From Clostridiales bacterium (lineage in GTDB: Bacteria; Bacillota; Clostridia; Caldicoprobacterales; DTU083), in contig DUOI01000108.1 in assembly GCA_012838915.1 (NCBI GenBank), positions 1-64,000 of the forward strand: 64,000 bases of DNA, in the 5' to 3' direction. A model generated the notes under the pieces. That model saw only the letters and a program-made list of their open reading frames with translations, searched no databases and was not told the DNA's origin. Below are positions 26,741-34,629 of the stretch, in pieces. The translations under genes and the position numbers were made by a program. The number at the start of each line of letters is the position of its first letter. Within the stretch, counting starts at the first letter, position 1.

Positions 26741-27118
26741 TTATGGCGCTCCAACTCTGGATGTTTGACTTTTTTCCTTACGGAATAATTCAAAGATGCC
26801 CATTATCAGAAGAAGTCCTCCAAAGAGCTTTCTAAGCAATTGAGCAGGCATATAGGAGGCCAGAACAGAGCCAATAATGGCACCTACAGCGCCTGTCGAG
26901 ATCAAGTATGCAGCTAACTTAAAGCGGACGTGTTTATTTCTAATATGTACAAAAACAGCCGCTAGGGCAGTAGGGAAAAATGAGACAAGATTTACACCTT
27001 GAGCTGTATGTTGAGTAACCCCTGCAAAAAATATCATAGACGGTATCAATATGGTGCCCCCGCCAATTCCCATACCCCCAATCATACCGGACAAAAAGCC
27101 GATGATAAAAAGAAGCAT
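26741..27118 (-). CDS. half-size TauE/SafE (TSUP) permease, second of a pair
   Basis: A 125-residue membrane protein with about four helices. GMIGGMGIGGGTILIPSMIFFAGVTQHTAQGVN at the N-terminus is the repeat signature of the TauE/SafE family, which exports sulfite, sulfoacetate or related organic anions. Full-length members have two such repeats in about 250 residues; here each repeat is its own gene, the other being at 27119-27481. The start directly follows the stop of its partner with no gap (TAA then ATG). Both halves look intact. The substrate is unknown; a heterodimer is inferred. Confidence 0.85.
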   Translation of the reverse strand: MLLFIIGFLSGMIGGMGIGGGTILIPSMIFFAGVTQHTAQGVNLVSFFPTALAAVFVHIRNKHVRFKLAAYLISTGAVGAIIGSVLASYMPAQLLRKLFGGLLLIMGIFELFRKEKSQTSRVGAP

Positions 27119-27481
27119 TTAGAAAATCATCCTTACTGCAGCTCCGACCATAAACAATGCAAAAATTTTATGCAGCCATTTAGAAGGAATTCGATGGAGT
27201 AAAAAAGCACCTATAATTCCACCTATTATCCCACCCACTGCAACAGGTATAGATCTATCCATATCCAGAAATCCATTTGTAAAATAAATATAGGCGCTAA
27301 TAGCAGCCAGAGGAAGAATCACTGCAATGGCAGTAGCATGGGCATCGTGCTCGTCCAGCTTCAGAATATGAACCATGGAAGGAACTGCTATCATTCCGCC
27401 GCCGGCTCCGAATAAGCCGTTACACAAACCTGTTCCAAGGCCAATCAATATGATTTTTATCAACCGCGCTTGCTTATTCAT
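27119..27481 (-). CDS. half-size TauE/SafE (TSUP) permease, first of a pair
   Basis: A 120-residue membrane protein with about four helices. It starts with LIKIILIGLGTGLCNGLFGAGGGMIAVPSMVHILKLDEHDAHATA, the first-repeat signature of TauE/SafE permeases. It ends directly against the start of the second half-size gene (26741-27118). The zero-gap arrangement suggests that both are made in equal amounts and form one transporter. Such paired short genes occur in other Firmicutes, as I recall. No sulfur-metabolism gene lies beside them. Confidence 0.85.
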   Translation of the reverse strand: MNKQARLIKIILIGLGTGLCNGLFGAGGGMIAVPSMVHILKLDEHDAHATAIAVILPLAAISAYIYFTNGFLDMDRSIPVAVGGIIGGIIGAFLLHRIPSKWLHKIFALFMVGAAVRMIF

Positions 27482-27595
27482 ACCACATCACCTGTTAAGT
27501 TTCCATAATTATACAGGATTAGCTTGCCCTCACCTCATTCTTTTATACCATGGGCAGCGATAGCTATAATTGTTTTCCGGAAACCCTGGAAATGC

Positions 27596-27639
27596 AAAAA
27601 ATAATCCGAATAAAACCTCCTTCGTTTCATTCGGATTAT
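27596..27639 (-). terminator. terminator of tRNA-Leu(GAG)
   Basis: ATAATCCGAAT pairs with ATTCGGATTAT around a 17-base loop, eight bases past the encoded CCA. A T run follows on the minus strand. Confidence 0.9.
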
Positions 27640-27646
27640 ACGCGTA

Positions 27647-27731
27647 TGGTGCGAGAGACGGGACTTGAACCCGTACGCCATAAGACACACGCCCCTCAAA
27701 CGTGCCTGTCTGCCAATTCCAGCACTCTCGC
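27647..27731 (-). tRNA. tRNA-Leu(GAG)
   Basis: A class II tRNA on the minus strand. The acceptor arm GCGAGAG pairs with CTCTCGC, the D arm contains TTGGCAGAC, the anticodon stem CACGT/GCGTG holds loop TTGAGGG (anticodon GAG, reading CUC/CUU), there is a long variable arm, and the T-arm carries GGGTTCAAGTCCC. The discriminator A and CCA are encoded. It has a near-perfect promoter upstream and a terminator downstream. Confidence 0.96.
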
Positions 27732-27769
27732 AAAACAGCGGCTTATCCAAATCAGAAAAGCCAATTAAT

Positions 27770-27798
27770 ATTATACGCAGGTCAGGGGCAATTGTCAA
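27770..27798 (-). promoter_or_regulatory. consensus promoter of tRNA-Leu(GAG)
   Basis: TTGACA (27793-27798), exactly 17 bases, TATAAT (27770-27775) on the minus strand: a full match to the sigma-A consensus, 39 bases upstream of the tRNA. Confidence 0.88.
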
Positions 27799-27812
27799 TA
27801 AGCAAACCGGAC

Positions 27813-29483
27813 TTATCTGATTAGGAACCAATCCTCAACATTTTTGAATGTGCTCAATTCTCCAATGCTATCAATTCCATGCACCCGGCTGTCTGCCAGC
27901 AAAGAACCTGTCCGGAAATACAGGCTTATAAACGGCAGTTCATCGGTCAGATGCTCCTGTATACCCAGATATGCCTCCAATCTGTCTTCTTCGGTATAGG
28001 CTTGGGCAGCGCTTTCCAACATCCTATCAAGTTCAGGATTATTGTAGCCGATAAAATTATTCCCTTGCTCACCCATCCAGCCGGAATGCAAAACTGATCT
28101 TAAATCATGCATGGAATCCAGACTGAAGCCGGTCAGAATAGCGTCAAATTCTCCTGTTGCAATCCTTTCCTCCTGTAATAAATCCCATGGAAGCACTTCT
28201 ACCTGTATTTGAAATCCTATCGTTCCCAGCTGCTCGGCAATCAAATCTGCAGTATCTTTTCGTAAATCATTATCGCTATTGGTCAATATAGTAAAGGACA
28301 GATCAACTTTCGTGCCGTCAATTTCCCTGTCCAGAATACCATCTCCGTCATGATCCCTCCAGCCTGCTTCTTCCAACAACCTGCTTGCTCGCTCGACATC
28401 ATAATCATATATACGGTAGCTGCTGTCATACAGCCAGGAATTGGATGGAATGGGAACATCCACTGTCTCAGCATTGTTCAGATATACTTTGGATATGATA
28501 TCCTTCCGATCTATGCCGTATGCCATGGCTTTTTTAATGACTTTTTCCTGAAACAAGGCATGGGTATTGTTTAATGCCAATAACTCAAAGTCCGAAGTAA
28601 GGTATTTATAATGATTGGCATTGTTTCGATTTAAACGTGTATTGGCATACACCACTGTTGTATCAACCAAATCAACGTCATTCTGGTAGAAGGCATCCCA
28701 TGCCTCATCGTTGGTGGCATAAATCTTACCCAATATGGAATCAATATAAGGAGTACCGTCCCACCAGCTTTCATTTTTCACCAGTTTTATCGTTTCACCT
28801 TCATAAGGATGAGTCGGATCAACCCGATATGGACCTGTCCCTACCGGTAACAGAGAAAAATCGCTTTTGCTTTCCATTATGAATTCAGCTGATTGATATA
28901 CACTCCGAGGCAGAACCGGAAAGGTCAGGTAATCCAAGATATGGTAAGATGGTTCCCCCAAACGGATGTATATTGTATAGGGATCGCCGCTGCGAAGACC
29001 ATACTCTACAATATTCATATCAACAAACAGATTCTTTTGATAGAAGGACTCCAGGGTATCGCTCTGCAGGACCTGTAAAGTAAACAATATGTCTTCTCCT
29101 GAAAAGCTTTCACCATTGTGCCATTTTACTCCCTTTCGAACATCAAATACCCATAATCTGCCGTCGGGAGATGCTTCCCAATTGGTAACCAGCGAAGGAA
29201 CCGGTTTTAAATTTTCATCATATTCAATCGGGCTTTCAAATACCAGGCTTAAAAAGTTCATAATATCCCTGGATTGCGTTAAAAGTGGATTAAATGTATC
29301 CGGGGCTGTAAGGGATACCCTCAGTTCTCCTCCGAAACGGGGAGCCGGCTCAGTTGGACCGGGTATATCCTCAGAAGAATTCTCATTATTGTCTGTCAGA
29401 TGTGCTTCTGGAATACTAGTCAGGCCACAGCCTGATATTATGGATACCAATGCAATAAGCAATAAACAAATGATTTTCCTCAT
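27813..29483 (-). CDS. peptide/nickel-type ABC transporter substrate-binding lipoprotein
   Basis: A 556-residue family 5 extracellular binding protein (OppA/DppA/NikA type). The lipobox ISGC puts the anchored Cys near residue 19. The family signatures FNPLLTQSRD, KGVKWHNGESFSGEDILFTLQ near 125 and KAMAYGIDRKDII near 330 are present; calcium-loop-like DHDGDGILDREIDG occurs near 395. It binds oligopeptides or similar ligands for import, but no permease or ATPase gene is adjacent, so it either uses a distant transporter or has a sensing role. A tRNA gene follows it. Confidence 0.92.
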   Translation of the reverse strand: MRKIICLLLIALVSIISGCGLTSIPEAHLTDNNENSSEDIPGPTEPAPRFGGELRVSLTAPDTFNPLLTQSRDIMNFLSLVFESPIEYDENLKPVPSLVTNWEASPDGRLWVFDVRKGVKWHNGESFSGEDILFTLQVLQSDTLESFYQKNLFVDMNIVEYGLRSGDPYTIYIRLGEPSYHILDYLTFPVLPRSVYQSAEFIMESKSDFSLLPVGTGPYRVDPTHPYEGETIKLVKNESWWDGTPYIDSILGKIYATNDEAWDAFYQNDVDLVDTTVVYANTRLNRNNANHYKYLTSDFELLALNNTHALFQEKVIKKAMAYGIDRKDIISKVYLNNAETVDVPIPSNSWLYDSSYRIYDYDVERASRLLEEAGWRDHDGDGILDREIDGTKVDLSFTILTNSDNDLRKDTADLIAEQLGTIGFQIQVEVLPWDLLQEERIATGEFDAILTGFSLDSMHDLRSVLHSGWMGEQGNNFIGYNNPELDRMLESAAQAYTEEDRLEAYLGIQEHLTDELPFISLYFRTGSLLADSRVHGIDSIGELSTFKNVEDWFLIR

Positions 29484-29512
29484 CTATATAATCCTTTCCG
29501 GTTTAACTGCAA

Positions 29513-30106
29513 TCAATCGTCCTCCATTTCCAAGGACGGGTATATCTCCTTATAGATATCATAAGTATTTAATACTTTTTTTACATAGTTTCGAGTCTCC
29601 ATAAAAGGTATATAATCCAATTGCCTGCCATCCGAGCTGTATTCTCTGTTGCGCAGCCACTTGTTAACATTTCCGATTCCGCCGTTATATGCTGCAAGGA
29701 CCAGCTCCCTATTGTCGGGAAATTGGGAAACTAAATAGCTCATGTACCAGCATCCTATTTGAATATTCGTTTCCGGTTCAAACAATTGTTTCTCACTATA
29801 ATCCTGCAAGCCGATTTTATCCGCAACCCATTCTCCTGTGGAAGGAAGAATCTGCATCAGCCCTCTGGCATCTTTAACTGATACCGCTGTTGGATTAAAC
29901 CCGCTTTCTACGAATATAATCGAAGCTGTTAAAAAAGGATCAACTTCATATTCAGCAGCATATTTACGAATCTTATCTTCATATACCAATGGATATCTCT
30001 TTCGTTTCAGCCAATGGCTGTTTCCCAATATAAAAGCAAACAGGCAAAAAGCAGATAAAAATAACAAGAGCCATAGGGTTAACTTCCTTCGTACAGGTTT
30101 TACCAT
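29513..30106 (-). CDS. lytic transglycosylase (SLT domain)
   Basis: A 197-residue membrane-anchored murein hydrolase. One N-terminal membrane helix (about residues 9-29) precedes the Slt70-type domain: the catalytic Glu lies in ASIIFVESGFNP near residue 66, followed by ARGLMQILPSTGEW, then AAYNGGIGNVNKWL near 140. It cleaves the MurNAc-GlcNAc bond with formation of an anhydro product. ATG 30106 follows the coaE stop by one base and has GGGGGAATTAGG ahead. It shares an operon with polA and coaE. Confidence 0.93.
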   Translation of the reverse strand: MVKPVRRKLTLWLLLFLSAFCLFAFILGNSHWLKRKRYPLVYEDKIRKYAAEYEVDPFLTASIIFVESGFNPTAVSVKDARGLMQILPSTGEWVADKIGLQDYSEKQLFEPETNIQIGCWYMSYLVSQFPDNRELVLAAYNGGIGNVNKWLRNREYSSDGRQLDYIPFMETRNYVKKVLNTYDIYKEIYPSLEMEDD

Positions 30107-30107
30107 C

Positions 30108-30713
30108 CTAATTCCCCCGAATCCCATATTCATCCAGTATTTTCTCAACCTGGCTTTTTGTATCAGATACAGAACGGGAATTGTCAATCACCCGATGAGC
30201 CAGTTTTTTCTTTTCTTCAATGCTCATCTGACTTTTAATTCGAAGCAAGGCCTCCTCCCGAGAAAGATTATCTCTTTTCACCAATCTTTCTATTTGCATT
30301 TCTTCGGGGACGGCAACCACCCATACCTCATCCATCCATCTGTTCCAACCGGATTCAAAAAGCAAAGGTACATCCATAACGATGAGTGACGGATTTTGTT
30401 CTTTCTTAATCCTTCTGAGAATTCTCAGCATCTCCTCCTTAACAATTGGATGAGTAATTCTGTCCAGTTTTTCCCTGGCTTGGTTGTCCGAAAAAATCAG
30501 ATTACCCAGGGCTTTACGATCCATTTCCCCGTCAGACAGAAAAAATTTTTCACCAAAAGCCTGATGTATCACTTCCCAAACCCGATTGCCCTTTTCGGAC
30601 AGCTTTGAATAAACTGCATCGGCATCAATTACAGGAACGCCTGATTCCTGCAATAGTCTGGAAACGGTGGTTTTCCCCGTTGCTATCCCACCTGTTAAAC
30701 CGATTAACTTCAC
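30108..30713 (-). CDS. coaE: dephospho-CoA kinase
   Basis: Last step of coenzyme A synthesis: phosphorylates the 3'-hydroxyl of dephospho-CoA. The 201-residue protein has a Walker A loop GGIATGKTT near residue 8, DADAVYSKL near 31, a substrate lid region, and VMDVPLLFESG near 112. It lies 9 bases after polA, an order seen in many Firmicutes, and is followed at once by the lytic transglycosylase gene. Confidence 0.96.
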   Translation of the reverse strand: MKLIGLTGGIATGKTTVSRLLQESGVPVIDADAVYSKLSEKGNRVWEVIHQAFGEKFFLSDGEMDRKALGNLIFSDNQAREKLDRITHPIVKEEMLRILRRIKKEQNPSLIVMDVPLLFESGWNRWMDEVWVVAVPEEMQIERLVKRDNLSREEALLRIKSQMSIEEKKKLAHRVIDNSRSVSDTKSQVEKILDEYGIRGN

Positions 30714-30722
30714 GATTTCCTC

Positions 30723-33314
30723 CTATTTTGCTTCATACCAGTTTCTCCCGGTCCCAATATCCACAACAAGAGGTACCGCCAACTCTGCTGCATTTTCCAT
30801 TTGATGCCGTACCAATTCCATTACTTCCTCCAACTCGGAATTCAGGGTATCGACAATCAATTCATCATGAACCTGAAGAATCAGCCTGGACTTCAGTTTT
30901 CTTTTCTTTAATTCAGCGTGTACTCTTATCATAGCCAGTTTGATAATATCCGCTGCTGTCCCCTGGATGGGAGTGTTCAGCGCAATTCGTTCCCCAAAGC
31001 TCCGAATATTATAGTTTCTTGATCTCAATTCAGGTATATCCCTTCTTCGATTGAAAAGGGTTGTAACATATCCGTTTTTTTTGCCTTCTTTTACAATTCG
31101 CTCCATGTATTCCTTAACCATGGGAAAACGATTTAAATAGCTTTCAATATACTTTTTTGCTCTGGCTCTTGTAATCCCCAAATTTTTGGCTAAACCAAAA
31201 TCACTGATGCCATAGATAATCCCAAAGTTAACTGCTTTTGCACTGTCACGCTGCTCAGCTGTTACCAGTTCCATGGGTACACCGAATATATCAGCAGCAG
31301 TTCGAAGATGAATATCCTGTTTTTTCCTGAAGGCTTCAATCAAATTCAGATCTCCCGAAATATGAGCCAGCACCCGGAGTTCAATCTGCGAATAGTCTGC
31401 ATCGATCAGGACATGCTGATCATCGCTGGCAGTAAATACCTTTCTTATTCTTCGGCCCATTTCCACCCTGACCGGTATATTCTGCAGGTTAGGTTCTGTG
31501 CTGCTGATACGGCCGGTAGCGGTGACGGTCTGATTAAAACTGGAATGGATCTTGCCGTCAGAGGGATGGATTACGTGGAGCAGGCCGTCAATATAGGTGG
31601 ATTTGATCTTCATTACCTGCCGATAATCCATCAGTTTTTCTATAATTGGATGCATGCCCTGAAGCCTCTCCAATACTTCTATATCTGTAGAATAGCCTGT
31701 TTTCGTCTTCTTTTGAACGGGCAGACCCAGCTTGTCAAATAGAATATCACCCAACTGCTTAGGGGAATTGATATTAAAGGGCTCCCCTGCCAAATCAGTA
31801 ATTTCCTGTGTCAGCCGGTTTACATGAGCAGTAAATTCTGCATCAAGCTGCTGGAGCATTTGTTTATCCACCTTGAAGCCCTCCAGCTCCATATCAGTTA
31901 ACACACCGATTAGCGGGTGCTCAATCTGCCGGTACAGATCCTCCATATTCGCTTCCTTTATAAGCTTTTTCATGGCCCGGGCCAGCAGCAATATGTCAGA
32001 GGCATCCGCTTCCTCAACATCAATATGAGCATAATCATATAGAAGCTGCTCAATTTCATATTTGCTTCTGGTAGGGTCCAGAAGATAAGCCCCAATTTGT
32101 GTATCAAACTCCAGCCCCTTTATACGAATGCCCAGCTTATGCAGCCAAAGCATCATACCCTTTGCATCATTGGTTACCTTGCGGATTCCGCTGTTTTCAA
32201 AAAACGGCTGAAGGCTTTGCAACACCTCTTCTTCATTCAGACCCTCATCCAGCAAATCTTTCTTCGGACAGATTCGGTAAACCACATCATTCTGCCAGGC
32301 AATACTAATGCTTGGATTTATTAGAATCGCAGCTTCTTCCTGAGCCAAGAGCCGGTTCAGTAGAAGTTGCATGTCTGCATCTGTTTTTATTTCTATAACA
32401 GCCTTATCCCTTTCGTTTGCCTTCTGAATTTCATCTGTTGCTTCCGCATCGACTAAGTCCAGCTTCTGAATTATAGTATTTAGCTCCAGTTCCTTTAAAA
32501 ACTTTTTTAATTCCGGTGTTTTTGTGATTTTCAAAGGCTGAGACAGTATACTGCAATCAATGGGAACATCCTGGCGTATGGCAGCCAGGTCCTTGCTTAA
32601 GAGAGCATGTTGTCTGTAAATTATTAAGTTTTCTCTGAGTTTGTTCCCTTTGATATTTCCAGCATTAGCCAGTACATTTTCCAGTGTGCCGTATTCTTTC
32701 AGAAGCTTAATCGCTGTTTTGGGACCGATTCCCGGCACACCGGGTATATTATCAGAGGTATCACCCATCAAACCCTTCATGTCAACCAATTGCTCAGGTG
32801 TTAATCCATATTCCTCAGCCAGCTCTTTTTCATCATATCTGTGCATAACTGAAATGCCCTTCTTAGTCAGAAGCACCTCGGTATTTTCAGATACCAATTG
32901 CAATGCATCCTTATCTCCCGTTACCAGCAAAACCTGCTGTCCTTCACTGCCACAGGACTTTGCTGCTGCCCCCAATATATCATCTGCTTCATAACCGTCG
33001 AGTTCATAAATCGGGATACCCATTTTAGTCAGAGCATCCCGAACCAGATCAAATTGCGGCACCAATTCGTCAGGCGCTTTTTGACGGGTTCCTTTATAAT
33101 CCTCATAGGCAAGATGACGGAAAGTAGGAGCCTTTCTATCAAAGGCTACTGCAAGGGAATAGGGTTTATAATCCTCAATAACCTTGAAGAGCATATTCAA
33201 GAATCCATACACCGCGTTGGTGTAAACACCCTTCCTGTTGGATAAAATCGGGATGGCATAAAAAGCCCGATGCAGCAGGCTGTTTCCGTCTATTACCATA
33301 ATTATTTTCTTCAT
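30723..33314 (-). CDS. polA: DNA polymerase I
   Basis: An 863-residue repair and Okazaki-fragment polymerase. The N-terminal 5'-3' exonuclease domain (about 1-290) has VIDGNSLLHRAFYA, GYEADDILG and DMKGLMGDTSDNIPGVPGIGPKTA. The middle 3'-5' exonuclease-like domain (about 310-470) lacks the DxE-type catalytic residues (AAILINPS replaces the usual acidic motif), so proofreading is probably absent, as in Bacillus and Thermus enzymes. The polymerase domain has motif A DADYSQIELR, the O-helix RDSAKAVNFGIIYG and motif C QVHDELIVD. ATG 33314 begins MKKIIMVIDGN. Confidence 0.97.
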   Translation of the reverse strand: MKKIIMVIDGNSLLHRAFYAIPILSNRKGVYTNAVYGFLNMLFKVIEDYKPYSLAVAFDRKAPTFRHLAYEDYKGTRQKAPDELVPQFDLVRDALTKMGIPIYELDGYEADDILGAAAKSCGSEGQQVLLVTGDKDALQLVSENTEVLLTKKGISVMHRYDEKELAEEYGLTPEQLVDMKGLMGDTSDNIPGVPGIGPKTAIKLLKEYGTLENVLANAGNIKGNKLRENLIIYRQHALLSKDLAAIRQDVPIDCSILSQPLKITKTPELKKFLKELELNTIIQKLDLVDAEATDEIQKANERDKAVIEIKTDADMQLLLNRLLAQEEAAILINPSISIAWQNDVVYRICPKKDLLDEGLNEEEVLQSLQPFFENSGIRKVTNDAKGMMLWLHKLGIRIKGLEFDTQIGAYLLDPTRSKYEIEQLLYDYAHIDVEEADASDILLLARAMKKLIKEANMEDLYRQIEHPLIGVLTDMELEGFKVDKQMLQQLDAEFTAHVNRLTQEITDLAGEPFNINSPKQLGDILFDKLGLPVQKKTKTGYSTDIEVLERLQGMHPIIEKLMDYRQVMKIKSTYIDGLLHVIHPSDGKIHSSFNQTVTATGRISSTEPNLQNIPVRVEMGRRIRKVFTASDDQHVLIDADYSQIELRVLAHISGDLNLIEAFRKKQDIHLRTAADIFGVPMELVTAEQRDSAKAVNFGIIYGISDFGLAKNLGITRARAKKYIESYLNRFPMVKEYMERIVKEGKKNGYVTTLFNRRRDIPELRSRNYNIRSFGERIALNTPIQGTAADIIKLAMIRVHAELKKRKLKSRLILQVHDELIVDTLNSELEEVMELVRHQMENAAELAVPLVVDIGTGRNWYEAK

Positions 33315-33372
33315 TCTTGTTTTCCACCTGTTTCCCATAGTTCGCATTTTGATATATATTTATTTGACTTTA

Positions 33373-33507
33373 TCATATTTTTCCCTCTAATACAATGAAG
33401 CATTTACCTCGCTTTTTGACACCGCGAATTGTCATACCAGAGCGGATTTTTATGCTTTGAGAAGCAGGATATGAAGCTATAATCCGGTACTGCAAGGGAT
33501 AGGTCAT
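33373..33507 (-). CDS. possible 44-codon small protein upstream of polA
   Basis: An open frame of 44 codons, basic and protein-like in composition (it includes IKIRSGMTIRGVKKRGKCF), lies 58 bases upstream of polA on the same strand. There is no convincing ribosome site before its ATG. The frame stays open for some 20 more codons upstream without an ATG, running across the terminator hairpin of the anti-sigma-like gene. It could be a short polA leader peptide, a decayed gene or chance. Confidence 0.25.
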   Translation of the reverse strand: MTYPLQYRIIASYPASQSIKIRSGMTIRGVKKRGKCFIVLEGKI

Positions 33508-33540
33508 AAAATCAACCGGTTTGATTGAATTGCCAGTAAT

Positions 33541-33564
33541 AAAAAAGGTGAAGAACTCTTCACC
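33541..33564 (-). terminator. terminator of the anti-sigma-like gene
   Basis: A perfect stem GGTGAAG/CTTCACC with a four-base loop lies ten bases past the stop and is followed by TTTTTTATT on the minus strand. Confidence 0.93.
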
Positions 33565-33573
33565 CGCAATACT

Positions 33574-34188
33574 TCACTTTAATCTCAAAAGCTTAATCAG
33601 GAAAAAAGCGAAAACAAGCAACAATGCCGCCCCTATGCCATATTTAACAAAAACCGGTATATCAAAAAAAGCATTGTTTGAGGAAACAGTTTCCTGCTTC
33701 TCGTCTTTGCTGCTATCTGCCTTAACGCCTGATAATTCCTCATTGACTTTGGCAGCAGCCTGCATGTCAATAACCGATGACTCTTCAGCGGGGCTTTCTG
33801 CTTCCGGTGCTGACATTACTGTATTCTCCTGCTCAAGTTTTACCTGCAAATCTCTGCCGGCATATCCTATTATGCCAGAGACTCCTTTTCCAATCAGAAA
33901 AAGTAAAACTACGGCTGCCATAGATGCGCCGATCTGCTTAACCCAAGTTATTCTGCTCACAGGTTTATTTAATCTTTGAACCTTTAACATAATCCGCCGG
34001 TGAAGACTGGGATGTGGCTGCTCTTCAGAAAGATTGCTGCAGGCTTTTTTTAGCATAGTCAATTCTTCCCATTCGTTTTTACAATCAGAACAGAAAGGGA
34101 GGTGTTCTTCCAGCATGATTTCTTGTTTTGGAGTCAGCTGTCGATCTATATAATCCGATAAGTATTTACTGTATTCACATGAGTTCAA
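33574..34188 (-). CDS. zinc-finger anti-sigma-factor-like membrane protein, orphan
   Basis: A 204-residue protein. The N-terminal zinc-binding anti-sigma motif (CEYSKYLSDYIDRQLTP, then HLPFCSDCKNEW: H-x3-C-x2-C) is followed by two membrane segments (about residues 84-104 and 178-198) separated by an acidic Ser/Glu-rich outer loop. In the family, the cytoplasmic domain holds an ECF sigma factor until a signal is sensed. No sigma factor gene is adjacent, which is unusual. Start TTG 34188 follows GGGGGAGG. It is a single-gene unit with its own terminator. Confidence 0.82.
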   Translation of the reverse strand: MNSCEYSKYLSDYIDRQLTPKQEIMLEEHLPFCSDCKNEWEELTMLKKACSNLSEEQPHPSLHRRIMLKVQRLNKPVSRITWVKQIGASMAAVVLLFLIGKGVSGIIGYAGRDLQVKLEQENTVMSAPEAESPAEESSVIDMQAAAKVNEELSGVKADSSKDEKQETVSSNNAFFDIPVFVKYGIGAALLLVFAFFLIKLLRLK

Positions 34189-34471
34189 TCTATCCTCCCC
34201 CTTTCCTATATAAAATAGACGAAGAAGGTAAGAATAAGTTGCATGGATTGTGTGTATATGGTAAAGAAGTTAACGACCCCAGTCAGCCCGATATCTAAGG
34301 ATTGGCCACAACCCGCCCTGCCGCCAAAGCCGGTGCAGACGCCAGATACTGCCTCTGATTCTCAGGCTGCCTTGTCAATCCCGGCGAATAATAGGCCAAA
34401 AACTTATTGCAAACTCACTTTCATTGTGTTATCATATTTTATGTCGTTAAGCAACAACAGTAATGAAATAT
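34189..34471. other. intergenic region before tRNA-Leu(CAA)
   Basis: It contains the tRNA promoter (34407-34435) and, at 34280-34390, a GC-richer Pro-codon-rich stretch whose only frame runs into the tRNA gene. I see no supported gene in it. Confidence 0.5.
34407..34435 (+). promoter_or_regulatory. promoter of tRNA-Leu(CAA)
   Basis: TTGCAA (34407-34412), 17 bases, TATCAT (34430-34435), ending 36 bases before the tRNA. Confidence 0.65.
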
Positions 34472-34558
34472 GCCGAAGTGGTGGAACTGGCAGACGCGCT
34501 GGACTCAAAATCCAGTGGTAGCGATACCGTGTGGGTTCGAGTCCCACCTTCGGCACCA
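34472..34558 (+). tRNA. tRNA-Leu(CAA)
   Basis: A class II tRNA. The acceptor GCCGAAG pairs with CTTCGGC, the D arm carries CTGGCAGAC, stem CTGGA/TCCAG holds loop CTCAAAA (anticodon CAA, reading UUG), there is a long variable arm, and the T-arm GGGTTCGAGTCCC. The discriminator A and CCA are encoded. Confidence 0.96.
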
Positions 34559-34569
34559 GTTTAATCAAG

Positions 34570-34599
34570 ACTCCCAGGGTTTGGGGGTTTTTTATTTTT
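34570..34599 (+). terminator. terminator of tRNA-Leu(CAA)
   Basis: ACTCCCA pairs with TGGGGGT (one G-T pair) around a five-base loop, followed by a T run, 12 bases after the tRNA. Confidence 0.75.
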
Positions 34600-34629
34600 C
34601 CATTGACACCAAAATTATTCTTGGCCCCA

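Noticed and set aside
34243-34521. 92-codon Pro-rich plus-strand frame before tRNA-Leu(CAA)
   Set aside because: It runs into the tRNA gene and across the tRNA promoter, and has no good ribosome site.
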